DNA from: an uncultured Clostridia bacterium
GTDB taxonomy: Bacteria; Bacillota; Clostridia; UBA1381
Reading direction: 5' to 3'
Length of the DNA stretch: 20,738 nucleotides
Assembly: GCA_934481375.1 (NCBI GenBank)
Contig: CAKSPN010000012.1
Location: 1 to 20,738 of the forward strand
Shown piece by piece: positions 14,139-20,738 of the stretch. Below the pieces are notes generated by a model. That model made no database searches. It saw only the letters and a list, made by a program, of their open reading frames with translations, and was not told the origin of the DNA. The position numbers and the translations under genes were made by a program. How positions within the stretch are numbered: position 1 is the stretch's first letter; each line of letters starts with the position of its first letter.

Positions 14139-15068
14139 TTATTCTGCAAACATCGGGGTTGAGAGGTATCTGTCGCCCGTATCGGGGAGCAGTGCGACAA
14201 TGACCTTTCCCTTATTTTCGGGGCGCTTTGCAAGCTCCGTTGCCGCATACACAGCCGCACCCGACGAAATACCCACAAGCAAGCCTTCTTTTCTTGCAAG
14301 CGTGCGTCCCGTTTTGAATGCGTCCTCATTTTCAACGGCTATTATCTCGTCATAAACCTTTGTATCGAGCGTTTCCGGCACAAAACCTGCGCCTATGCCC
14401 TGTATCTTATGCGGTCCGGGAGTTCCCTTTGAAAGTACGGGCGAGCCTGCCGGCTCAACAGCAACCACTTTAACGTTCGGGTTCTTCGATTTGAGGTATC
14501 TGCCTACGCCCGAAACCGTACCGCCCGTGCCTACGCCCGCAACGAATATATCAACCTTGCCGTCCGTATCGTTCCATATTTCGGGACCTGTTGACGCTTC
14601 GTGGGTTTTCGGGTTTGCCATATTGGTGAACTGGCTCGGAATAAAGCTGTTCGGTGTTTCCTTTGCAAGCTCCTCCGCCTTTGCGATAGCGCCTTTCATT
14701 CCCTTTGCGCCGTCCGTAAGAACAAGCTCCGCACCGTATGCCTTTAACAGGTTTCTGCGCTCAACACTCATTGTTTCGGGCATTGTAAGAATTATTTTAT
14801 ATCCCTTTGACGCCGCAACAGCCGCAAGACCTATTCCCGTATTTCCGCTTGTCGGCTCGATTATTACCGAGCCCTCTTTCAAAAGACCCTTGCTTTCCGC
14901 ATCGCTTATCATTGCCTGTGCAATTCTGTCCTTTACGCTTCCGGCAGGATTGAAATATTCAAGCTTTCCCAATACAGTTGCCTCAAGTTTGTTTTCCTTT
15001 TCGTAATTTTTAAGCTCTAAGAGCGGTGTATTTCCTATTAAATCAGTAATTTTTTCATAAACTTTCAT
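14139..15068 (-). CDS. cysK: Cysteine synthase A (O-acetylserine sulfhydrylase)
   Basis: CysK makes cysteine from O-acetylserine and sulfide with pyridoxal phosphate. The 309-residue protein has MKVYEKITDLIGNTPLLEL, the PLP lysine in NPAGSVKDRIA (Lys46), the substrate loop PTSGNTGIGLA, the phosphate-binding GVGTGGTVSG and the C-terminal GISSGAAVYAA. The length fits the family. The start at 15068 has AAAGGAAG upstream; the frame extends to 15095 without homology. A consensus promoter gives a leader of about 117 bases with a short cysteine-containing reading frame, so the gene is probably regulated by cysteine supply. No cysE is seen in the window. Confidence 0.97.
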   Translation of the reverse strand: MKVYEKITDLIGNTPLLELKNYEKENKLEATVLGKLEYFNPAGSVKDRIAQAMISDAESKGLLKEGSVIIEPTSGNTGIGLAAVAASKGYKIILTMPETMSVERRNLLKAYGAELVLTDGAKGMKGAIAKAEELAKETPNSFIPSQFTNMANPKTHEASTGPEIWNDTDGKVDIFVAGVGTGGTVSGVGRYLKSKNPNVKVVAVEPAGSPVLSKGTPGPHKIQGIGAGFVPETLDTKVYDEIIAVENEDAFKTGRTLARKEGLLVGISSGAAVYAATELAKRPENKGKVIVALLPDTGDRYLSTPMFAE

Positions 15069-15109
15069 TGTAATCTTCCTTTCATTATCAAACATATTTT
15101 TATTCTATT

Positions 15110-15142
15110 TCAGCGACAACATCGTTCTTTCGGTATAATCAT
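15110..15142 (-). CDS. Putative cysteine-containing leader peptide (MIIPKERCCR)
   Basis: ATG at 15142 starts a ten-codon frame, MIIPKERCCR, ending with TGA at 15110-15112. GAGGTGG (15147-15153) stands four bases before the ATG, a stronger ribosome binding site than that of cysK itself. The frame begins about 43 bases after the predicted transcription start and ends 41 bases before the cysK ATG. Two consecutive cysteine codons before the stop fit the pattern of amino-acid-sensing leader peptides, in which slow translation changes downstream expression. No clear terminator hairpin follows, so the mechanism, if real, is more likely translational. There is no homology to rely on. Confidence 0.45.
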   Translation of the reverse strand: MIIPKERCCR

Positions 15143-15162
15143 TTTACCACCTCATTGTATTT

Positions 15163-15187
15163 CCTTAATTCCTATATGCTTTGTAGG
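15163..15187. promoter_or_regulatory. Candidate operator at the cysK transcription start
   Basis: On the minus strand the interval includes CCTACAAAGCATATAGG, a dyad with CCTA and TAGG arms nine bases apart (15171-15187). ATAGGAATTAAGG overlaps it (15163-15175). It covers the expected +1 position. Similar AT-rich motifs stand in the rrf2 promoter (12204-12217) and after the HD-gene promoter (15288-15301). An Rrf2-type repressor site is the most natural guess. Confidence 0.4.
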
Positions 15188-15191
15188 TATT

Positions 15192-15220
15192 ATTATAGCA
15201 CCTTTATTTTCCTTTGTCAA
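15192..15220 (-). promoter_or_regulatory. Consensus sigma-A promoter of cysK
   Basis: TTGACA (15215-15220), 17 bases, TATAAT (15192-15197) on the minus strand: all twelve positions match consensus. Such a strong promoter would need repression or a post-initiation control for a regulated biosynthetic gene. Confidence 0.9.
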
Positions 15221-15245
15221 GACTTTTTTTAAAAAATTTTTTTAC

Positions 15246-15274
15246 TTGACAAAAAAGCATAAACAATATATAAT
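15246..15274 (+). promoter_or_regulatory. Consensus sigma-A promoter of the HD-nadA-mnmA operon
   Basis: TTGACA (15246-15251), 17 bases, TATAAT (15269-15274) on the plus strand, again a complete match. It lies back to back with the cysK promoter; the two -35 boxes are separated by 25 AT-rich bases. Transcription should start near 15281. Confidence 0.9.
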
Positions 15275-15312
15275 TCTTATTAAATAGATAGGATTTATAG
15301 GAGGCGGTTTTT

Positions 15313-15882
15313 ATGATAACAAGAGATGAAGCGTGGGACTTGCTTACGGAGTATAACAAGGACGAGTTTCACCTTAAGCACGCACTGACCGTTGAGGGTG
15401 TTATGCGCTGGTACGCAAAGGAACTCGGTTACGGAGATGAGGAGGATTTTTGGGGTATTGCGGGACTTCTGCACGACCTTGATTTTGAACAGTTCCCCGA
15501 AGAACATTGCATAAAGGAACAGGAGATTATGCGTGAGCGAAACATTGACGAAAAGCTTATACACGCCGTTGCAAGCCACGGCTACAAGCTGACCGTTGAC
15601 GTTGAACCCGTTCACGAAATGGAAAAGGTGCTGTACGCAACGGACGAGCTTACGGGACTTATCGGCGCAGTTGCTCTTATGCGCCCGTCGAAAAGCGTTT
15701 CCGATATGGAGTTAAAGTCGGTAAAGAAGAAATACAAAAACGCCAAGTTTGCCGCAGGCTGTTCGCGTGAAGTAATAGAGCGCGGAGCGCAAATGCTCGG
15801 CTGGGAGCTTGACAAGCTGATAGAACAAACTATTCTCGCCATGCGCAGCTGCGAGGAGGACGTGGAGCGGATAATAAAATGA
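15313..15882 (+). CDS. HD-domain phosphohydrolase of unknown substrate
   Basis: A 189-residue protein with an HD metal site: H23 (LKHALTVEG), H54-D55 (GLLHDLDFE), H89 (VASHG) and D111 (YATDELTGL). The segment after 115 (LMRPSKSVSDMELKSVKKKYKNAKFAAGCSREVI) is typical of a small uncharacterised HD family in Clostridia. AGGAGG precedes the ATG. Its last codons overlap the nadA start as ATGA, so it is translated together with nadA. Substrate is unknown; a nucleotide or phosphate ester would be usual for HD proteins. It is a different family from YqeK at 6 kb. Confidence 0.87.
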   Translation: MITRDEAWDLLTEYNKDEFHLKHALTVEGVMRWYAKELGYGDEEDFWGIAGLLHDLDFEQFPEEHCIKEQEIMRERNIDEKLIHAVASHGYKLTVDVEPVHEMEKVLYATDELTGLIGAVALMRPSKSVSDMELKSVKKKYKNAKFAAGCSREVIERGAQMLGWELDKLIEQTILAMRSCEEDVERIIK

Positions 15883-16796
15883 ACATAGCCGAATTGCAAA
15901 ACAAAATACTCGAACTGAAAAAAGAAAAGGACGTCTGTATTCTTGCGCACAGCTATCAGGCTCATGAAATTACCGAGATTGCCGATTTTACGGGCGACTC
16001 GTATCAATTGAGCGTGAAAGCAAAAACGGCACGGCAAAGCACGGTGCTTATGTGCGGAGTGCGGTTTATGGCTGAAACGGTAAAGCTTTTATCACCGCAA
16101 AAACGTGTTTTGCTCGCAAATCCGATTGCGGGCTGTCCCATGGCGGAGCAGATGGACAAGGAAATAATAGAGGAAGTCAAAAAAACTCTGCCCGGCTATG
16201 CCGTTGTCGCATACATCAACACCACTGCGGATTTAAAAACCATAAGCGACGTATGCGTAACCTCATCGTCCGCCGTAAACATAATACGTAAAATGCCCGA
16301 GAAGAATATTCTTTTCATTCCCGACTGCAACCTTGGCGATTACGTTTCCAAACAAATTCCCGAAAAGAATTTCAAGCTTTTGCACGGCGGCTGTCCCATT
16401 CATGCACGCATATCAGCCGAAGAAGTACGTGAGGCACGCCGTCTGCACCCGAATGCGGAGGTGCTTGTACACCCCGAATGTATGCCGGAGGTTACGGAGC
16501 TTGCCGACTATGCCGGCTCAACCTCGGGAATTATGGCGTATGCGGAAAAATCGAACCGCAGGGAATTTATAATAGGAACGGAAATAAGCATTGCGGAGCA
16601 TTTATCCTACAAATGCCCCGACAAATTATTTTATCCGCTTTCAAAAAATCTTATATGCCCGAATATGAAATCAACCACGCTTGCGGACGTGCTTCACGCA
16701 ATCACGGGCGAGGGCGGCGAGGAAATATGCATTGACGGCGAAACCGCCGCAAAAGCACGCAGATGTATTGACAAAATGGTTGAGCTTGGCGGATAA
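15879..16796 (+). CDS. nadA: Quinolinate synthase NadA
   Basis: NadA condenses iminoaspartate with dihydroxyacetone phosphate to quinolinate, using a 4Fe-4S cluster. The 305-residue protein is close to the 298 of Thermotoga. Cluster ligands by position are C86 (NPIAGCPMAEQ), C171 (HGGCPIHARI) and C260 (CPNMKSTTL). ILAHSYQAHEITEIADFTGDS is the substrate-binding start, and HPEC and STSGIM also fit. The ATG overlaps the HD gene by four bases. The usual partners nadB (L-aspartate oxidase) and nadC are absent on both sides, which is unusual. Confidence 0.96.
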   Translation: MNIAELQNKILELKKEKDVCILAHSYQAHEITEIADFTGDSYQLSVKAKTARQSTVLMCGVRFMAETVKLLSPQKRVLLANPIAGCPMAEQMDKEIIEEVKKTLPGYAVVAYINTTADLKTISDVCVTSSSAVNIIRKMPEKNILFIPDCNLGDYVSKQIPEKNFKLLHGGCPIHARISAEEVREARRLHPNAEVLVHPECMPEVTELADYAGSTSGIMAYAEKSNRREFIIGTEISIAEHLSYKCPDKLFYPLSKNLICPNMKSTTLADVLHAITGEGGEEICIDGETAAKARRCIDKMVELGG

Positions 16797-16815
16797 AAAT
16801 GAAATGGAGACTGAA

Positions 16816-17889
16816 ATGACAAAAACGGCGATTATCGCAATGAGCGGCGGCGTGGATTCAAGCGTTGCGGCGCTCATTATGAAAGAAAAAGGCTTTAAAT
16901 GCATAGGCGCAACAATGAAGCTGTTTAACAATGAGGATATTGGCGAGTCACGTGCAAAATCATGCTGTTCGCTTGAGGACGCGGAGGACGCACGCAGTGT
17001 TTCGCTGTCACTCGGTATGCAGCATTATGTGTTTAATTTTACGGAGCGGTTCGGCACGAACGTAATCGACCGCTTTATATCCGACTACGAAAACGGCAGA
17101 ACGCCCAACCCCTGCATAGACTGCAACAGATACCTTAAATTTGACAAGATGTTTCAGCGCTCACGTGAACTCGGCTACGATTACATCGTGACCGGACATT
17201 ATGCACGCATAGAATTTGACGAAAAAAGCCGCCGATACATTTTAAAGAAAGCCGTTGACAGCACAAAGGATCAGAGCTATGTCCTGTACTCGATGACGCA
17301 GGAACAGCTTGCGCACACGATGTTTCCGCTCGGCGGTATGGAAAAATCCGTGGTGCGGAAAATTGCCGAAGAACACGGCTTTATCAACGCAAAAAAGCAC
17401 GACAGCCAGGATATTTGCTTTGTGCAGAACGGCTCGTATGCCGATTTTATAAAAAAGCGCACGGGAAAGGAATATCCGCACGGATATTTCAAGAACACGG
17501 ACGGAAATATACTTGGCGAACACAAGGGCATAATATATTACACGGTCGGTCAGCGCAAGGGGCTCGGCATAGCGCATGACACGCCTTTGTATGTGAAAGA
17601 AGTGCGCCCCTCGGACAACACGGTTATACTTTCCGACAACGACGGCTTGTTTTCAAAAACGCTTACCGCTGACAATGTAAACCTTATATCGGTGAGCGAG
17701 CTTTACGAGGGTATGCGGCTCTGTGCAAAAATACGCTACAGACAGACGGAACAGCCTGCCACGGTTATCGGCGTCGGCGGGGACTCGTTCACACTGGAAT
17801 TTGACGAGCCGCAGCGAGCCGTAACAAAAGGACAAGCCGCCGTATTGTATGACGGGGATACCGTCATAGGCGGCGGAACAATACGATAA
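16816..17889 (+). CDS. mnmA: tRNA-specific 2-thiouridylase MnmA
   Basis: MnmA activates U34 of Lys, Glu and Gln tRNAs with ATP and inserts sulfur delivered by a cysteine desulfurase. The 357-residue protein has the PP-loop SGGVDSS (10-16), the catalytic cysteine in NPCIDC (C100), the second cysteine in SQDICFV, then the RKGLGIAHDTPLYV central domain and a C-terminal beta barrel. The ATG at 16816 has GGAG six bases upstream and gives the standard N-terminus MTKTAIIAM; the frame is open from 16681 but that part lies within nadA. It follows nadA by 19 bases in the same operon. In many Clostridia mnmA follows iscS/nifU, which are not seen here. Confidence 0.96.
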   Translation: MTKTAIIAMSGGVDSSVAALIMKEKGFKCIGATMKLFNNEDIGESRAKSCCSLEDAEDARSVSLSLGMQHYVFNFTERFGTNVIDRFISDYENGRTPNPCIDCNRYLKFDKMFQRSRELGYDYIVTGHYARIEFDEKSRRYILKKAVDSTKDQSYVLYSMTQEQLAHTMFPLGGMEKSVVRKIAEEHGFINAKKHDSQDICFVQNGSYADFIKKRTGKEYPHGYFKNTDGNILGEHKGIIYYTVGQRKGLGIAHDTPLYVKEVRPSDNTVILSDNDGLFSKTLTADNVNLISVSELYEGMRLCAKIRYRQTEQPATVIGVGGDSFTLEFDEPQRAVTKGQAAVLYDGDTVIGGGTIR

Positions 17890-17916
17890 AAATGCTTTAT
17901 GCTGTCCTAAAATAAT

Positions 17917-17946
17917 ATGCCTCAAAATGAAATCATTTTGAGGCAT
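17917..17946. terminator. Bidirectional terminator between mnmA and metI
   Basis: A 14-base perfect stem, ATGCCTCAAAATGA (17917-17930) and TCATTTTGAGGCAT (17933-17946), with AT-rich flanks on both sides. It stands between the convergent ends of mnmA and metI and can serve both. Confidence 0.8.
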
Positions 17947-17951
17947 TATAA

Positions 17952-18656
17952 TTATTTCTTTATTCTTTTATCGGACTTAACGGCAAGCTTTGTTCCCACG
18001 CTCTGGAAAATCTGCACCAGAATGATAAGGAATATAACCGCAACTATCATTACGAGGTATTTATATCTGTAATATCCGTAATTTATCGCAATTTTTCCGA
18101 GTCCGCCGCCGCCTATGATACCGCTCATTGCGGAATATCCGAGTATGGTGGTTATTGCAATCGTAAGGTTTGAAAGCAATGACGGTATGCTTTCGGGTAT
18201 CATAACCTTGATGATTATCTGAAACGGCGTTGCGCCCATACTCTGCGCCGTTTCTATTATATTATGATTTATTTCTCTTAAACTGCTCTCCGCCAGTCTT
18301 GCGACAAACGGAGCGGCGGCTATGACAAGCGGTACTATTGATGCTGTTGTTCCTACAACCGTTCCCACGATAAGACGTGTGAGCGGAAAGACGAGTATCA
18401 TAAGTATCAGAAACGGTACCGATCTTAGCAGGTTTATAACAACGTTTATAACCGCCAAAACGGGTTTGGGGAGCGGCAGAACGCCGTTTTCCTCGCCTGC
18501 CACGATAAGCACGCCGAGCGGCAGTCCGATTATAACCGAAAAGAGCGTTGCCACGAGAGTTACGTACACTGTTTCCCATATTGCGAGCAGAAATTCGCTT
18601 TGTATTATTTCCAAAGCCTCCGCAACATCGGGGTTTGATAAAATCTGACTAAGCAT
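17952..18656 (-). CDS. metI: Methionine ABC transporter permease MetI
   Basis: MetI is the membrane subunit of the D/L-methionine importer. The 234-residue protein has about five hydrophobic segments, beginning with ETVYVTLVATLFSVIIGLPLGVLIV. It carries the EAA loop that contacts the ATPase (EINHNIIETAQSMGATPFQIIIKVMIPES). The C-terminus VKSDKRIKK is cytoplasmic. The ATG overlaps the metN stop by eight bases, so the two are translationally coupled. It is the last gene of the operon. Confidence 0.96.
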   Translation of the reverse strand: MLSQILSNPDVAEALEIIQSEFLLAIWETVYVTLVATLFSVIIGLPLGVLIVAGEENGVLPLPKPVLAVINVVINLLRSVPFLILMILVFPLTRLIVGTVVGTTASIVPLVIAAAPFVARLAESSLREINHNIIETAQSMGATPFQIIIKVMIPESIPSLLSNLTIAITTILGYSAMSGIIGGGGLGKIAINYGYYRYKYLVMIVAVIFLIILVQIFQSVGTKLAVKSDKRIKK

Positions 18657-19659
18657 TTACTACGTCCCTCCTTACAATTATATTCGGCGTCTTTTTGAGG
18701 TAGTTTACGGCACGTTCCGTCTGCTCCTCGCCGCCGTCTATTCCCAAAATCATACTTCCGTACACCTTATCGCCTATGCACTTTGTCTGCGCACCGAGAA
18801 TATTTGCGGCGATGTTTTCCTCAATCGCCATTTTGGCGATAAGCGGTGTTCCGGCAACGTCTGCGCCGTTATAGACAACACATATTACGTTTTCGTTAAG
18901 ATGCGAAAGCTCGGTGCTTTCGGGCGACTCCGAATACACAAGCTTTTTTGCGGCGTCCGATTTCGGCATTGTGAACACCTCGCTCACATCGCCCTCCTCG
19001 GCAACGCTTCCGCTGTCGAGGATTGCAACTCTGTTGCATATCTTTTCCACAACGCTCATCTGATGCGTTATAACTATCACCGTTATGCCCATTTTCTTGT
19101 TTATTTCCTGTATGAGGTCGAGTATGGACTGCGTTGTTTTCGGGTCGAGCGCACTTGTTGCCTCGTCGCAAAGAAGAATTTCGGGGTCGGTCGCAAGCGC
19201 ACGTGCTATTGCTATTCTCTGCTGCTGTCCTCCCGAAAGCTGAACGGGGTACGCATTTTCCTTATCGGGAAGTCCGACCGTTTTCAAAAGCTCTCTTGCT
19301 CTTTCACGTGCCTTGTTCTTTTTCATACCGCCCAGTTCAAGCGGAAAGCATATATTGTCCAAACACGTCCTCTGCATAAGCAGATTAAAGCTTTGGAAAA
19401 TCATTGTGACCTTACGGCGCACCTTTCTCAATTCCGCATCTGAAAGCGCACCTATGTTTTCGCCGTTTATATGCACCTCGCCCGATGTGGGGCGTTCAAG
19501 CATATTTATACAGCGGACGAGCGTGCTTTTTCCCGCACCGCTCATTCCGATTATTCCGTAAATATCTCCGTCATTCACCGTAAGCGATATGTTTTTTAAC
19601 GCCTCGACCGTTCCGTCAGCGGTATCGAATGACTTTGACAGATTTTTTATCTCTATCAT
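18649..19659 (-). CDS. metN: Methionine ABC transporter ATP-binding protein MetN
   Basis: The 336-residue ATPase has Walker A GMSGAGKST (38-46), the signature LSGGQQQRIAIARAL, Walker B ILLCDEATSALDP and the H-loop VITHQM. The C-terminal 80 residues (VICVVYNGADVAGTPLIAKMA...NIIVRRDVV) are the NIL domain that binds methionine and shuts the transporter when the cell is supplied. The start at 19659 (MIEIKNLSKSF) has GGAGG seven bases upstream; an open extension to 19713 has no homology. A long interval of about 310 bases separates it from metQ. Confidence 0.97.
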   Translation of the reverse strand: MIEIKNLSKSFDTADGTVEALKNISLTVNDGDIYGIIGMSGAGKSTLVRCINMLERPTSGEVHINGENIGALSDAELRKVRRKVTMIFQSFNLLMQRTCLDNICFPLELGGMKKNKARERARELLKTVGLPDKENAYPVQLSGGQQQRIAIARALATDPEILLCDEATSALDPKTTQSILDLIQEINKKMGITVIVITHQMSVVEKICNRVAILDSGSVAEEGDVSEVFTMPKSDAAKKLVYSESPESTELSHLNENVICVVYNGADVAGTPLIAKMAIEENIAANILGAQTKCIGDKVYGSMILGIDGGEEQTERAVNYLKKTPNIIVRRDVVNA

Positions 19660-19824
19660 ATAAACCTCCGTATAACGTGAATTAAAGGCTGTATAAAAAT
19701 GCGCAGACCGCATAAAGCGTAAAAACGCAGATATACTGCCACTGAAAAAAATGGCAGTATAACAAGTTGAAATCTAATGCGGAAATTCGTTTTATGACGA
19801 ATTTCTTTCAAAAATGCTTTATGC

Positions 19825-19900
19825 TATGAACAAACTTCACCGCTCGGAGTACCTATGTACGCCTTCGGGTTCAGTTTGTCCATTCTGCACTATTTTTCTA
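19825..19900 (+). repeat. 76-base structured repeat, copy B (between metQ and metN)
   Basis: Shares with copy A (13985-14060, minus) the block CTCGGAGTACCTATGTACGC, then TCGGGTTC, TTTGTCC and a T-rich end TTTTTCTA, with a one-base shift. The outer stem is weaker here because the left arm has changed (CTTCACC in place of CGAACC), so the hairpin is not fully conserved. It lies on the strand opposite to the met operon. Confidence 0.75.
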
Positions 19901-19959
19901 AAGCCCTCAAAGGAGTTACAGCTAAATAATTTCATTTAGCTGTAACTCCTTTAGGCTTT
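19900..19959. terminator. Strong hairpin after metQ
   Basis: A 19-base perfect stem, AAAGGAGTTACAGCTAAAT (19909-19927) and its complement (19934-19952), with loop AATTTC. AAAGCC (19900-19905) and GGCTTT (19954-19959) extend the stem after a small internal loop. It follows the metQ stop by a dozen bases. As terminator or attenuator it would raise metQ over metN/metI. A long U-tract is missing. Confidence 0.65.
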
Positions 19960-19970
19960 CGCCGTATTAT

Positions 19971-20738
19971 TTATTTCTTCAATGCGTCGAGTGTTTTCTG
20001 CTTTCCGCCGTAAAGTGCAATCGGCTCTACGTGGATTGCTCCGACAGATACTATATGCGTATTGTTTTCCTTATTGAAGTCGTCAAGGTACGGCTTGTGC
20101 TGGAAGTAGTTCGCATCGATTTCGCCGCTTTCAACAACGTTGTTCGGCTGAACATAGTCCGTAAATTCCTTGATGTCGAGAGTGATTTCTTTCTCGGCAA
20201 GGATTTCCTTTACAACCTTTAAGATTTCGGCATGGGGTGTGGGTGATGCGGCAACGGAAATTTTTGTTCCCTTTAATGCGTCGTAATTAACCGATGCGTC
20301 AAAGCCGTCGCCGGGATTTTCAACGGTGCTTACCACTGCGCCGTCATATTCCTCTTTGATGAAGTCCGCAACCTTTTTGCTTTCAAGAGCCGCCTTTAAT
20401 GCCTTTATCTTATCGCTGTTTTCCTCGCCCTCTTTAACGGCTAAAATGTTGCCGTACTCGGATGATGAACCCTCTACCAGGAGCGAGTCCTTAACCGGAT
20501 TAAGATTTGCCGGAATTGCATAGTTTGAGTTTATAACCGCATAGTCAACGTCACGGAGAACGTTCGGTAACTGTGCCGCCTCAACCTCTTTAAATTCGAT
20601 GTTGTACGGATTTGACTCAATATCCCTTACCGTTGCGGTAATTCCCGCACCGCTCTTAAGCGTGATATAGCCGTTGTCCTGTAAAAGCAGGAGCGCACGT
20701 GCTTCATTTGTTGTGTCGTTCGGTACTGCCACGGTTAC
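19971..20738 (-). CDS. metQ: Methionine-binding lipoprotein MetQ/NlpA (partial, N-terminus outside window)
   Basis: This is the substrate-binding subunit of the MetNIQ importer. About 255 C-terminal residues are visible and the frame runs off the window at 20738; the signal peptide and lipobox cysteine are outside. Family motifs are VAVPNDTTNEARALLLLQDNGYITL, ELEAAQLPNVLRDVDYA-like EVEAAQLPNVLRDVDYAVINSNYA, and PHAEILKVVKEILAEKEITLDIKEFTDYVQPNNVVESGEIDANYFQH. The order metQ-metN-metI places the binding protein first. Regulatory sequence, perhaps a riboswitch, would lie upstream beyond the window. Confidence 0.96.
   Translation of the reverse strand, partial: VTVAVPNDTTNEARALLLLQDNGYITLKSGAGITATVRDIESNPYNIEFKEVEAAQLPNVLRDVDYAVINSNYAIPANLNPVKDSLLVEGSSSEYGNILAVKEGEENSDKIKALKAALESKKVADFIKEEYDGAVVSTVENPGDGFDASVNYDALKGTKISVAASPTPHAEILKVVKEILAEKEITLDIKEFTDYVQPNNVVESGEIDANYFQHKPYLDDFNKENNTHIVSVGAIHVEPIALYGGKQKTLDALKK

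Larger units (their letters stand above)
19660..19970. other. Hairpin-rich interval between metQ and metN
   Basis: No gene of convincing quality lies here. It holds several inverted repeats: ATACTGCCA/TGGCAGTAT (19733-19760), GAAATTCGT/ACGAATTTC (19782-19805), a 76-base structured repeat (19825-19900) and a strong hairpin (19900-19959). GCATAAAGC (19710-19718) and GCTTTATGC (19816-19824) form an outer dyad. I recognise no SAM riboswitch or T-box. Confidence 0.7.

Noticed and set aside
13805..14335. Minus-strand frame of 176 codons overlapping the end of cysK
   Set aside because: It reads through the cysK 3' end in another frame and then through two intergenic repeats; no homology and no start signal.
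16681..16815. Extended N-terminus of MnmA
   Set aside because: The first 45 codons lie mostly inside nadA in another frame; the standard MTKTAIIAMSGGVDSS start at 16816 has its own GGAG.
19660..19970. SAM riboswitch or T-box in front of metN
   Set aside because: I could not find the conserved cores (for example the T-box sequence TGGNACCGCG). The riboswitch, if any, is expected upstream of metQ, outside the window.

Overview
This window looks like chromosomal DNA of a Gram-positive anaerobe of the class Clostridia (Firmicutes). The evidence is strong AGGAGG-type ribosome binding sites, textbook sigma-A promoters with 17-base spacers, a perfect CIRCE operator in front of hrcA, the yhbY-nadD-yqeK-rsfS-leuS gene order, a spore-germination type GerMN protein, an S-layer-homology protein and Clostridia-type small families (TSCPD, CD1247-like). 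I cannot name the species. Apart from the repeats, the content is mainly core genome. I see no rRNA, tRNA, CRISPR array, transposase or phage gene.

Layout. Positions 1-5607 are on the minus strand: truncated hrcA with its promoter and CIRCE, hemW, a CD1247-like acidic zinc-ribbon protein, efp, a 102-base tandem repeat, then leuS. LeuS is the last gene of an operon that starts at a perfect promoter near 7490: yhbY, nadD, yqeK, rsfS, leuS. Next, still on minus, come a secreted GerMN protein (GTG start), a four-cysteine TSCPD protein, dinB, and a PocR/AraC-type regulator that overlaps dinB. A FAD-dependent oxidoreductase is divergent from that regulator on plus. A three-cysteine Rrf2 regulator follows on plus, then an S-layer-homology protein on minus bounded by two copies of a small palindromic repeat. 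cysK (minus) and an HD-domain/nadA/mnmA operon (plus) share one compact divergent promoter region. The right end is the methionine ABC importer metQ-metN-metI on minus; metQ is cut by the window edge.

How the genes fit together. The right half has a sulfur theme: an Rrf2 regulator that probably carries an Fe-S cluster, cysteine synthase, the Fe-S enzyme NadA, the tRNA thiolase MnmA and methionine import. A similar AT-rich motif lies in the promoters of rrf2, cysK and the HD-nadA-mnmA operon, so these may form a small regulon (inference). The most interesting single observation is a ten-codon reading frame, MIIPKERCCR, with its own ribosome binding site in the cysK 5' leader. It resembles a cysteine-sensing leader peptide. 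The second is a pair of 76-base structured repeats, one downstream of cysK and one between metQ and metN. Neither is covered by a gene.
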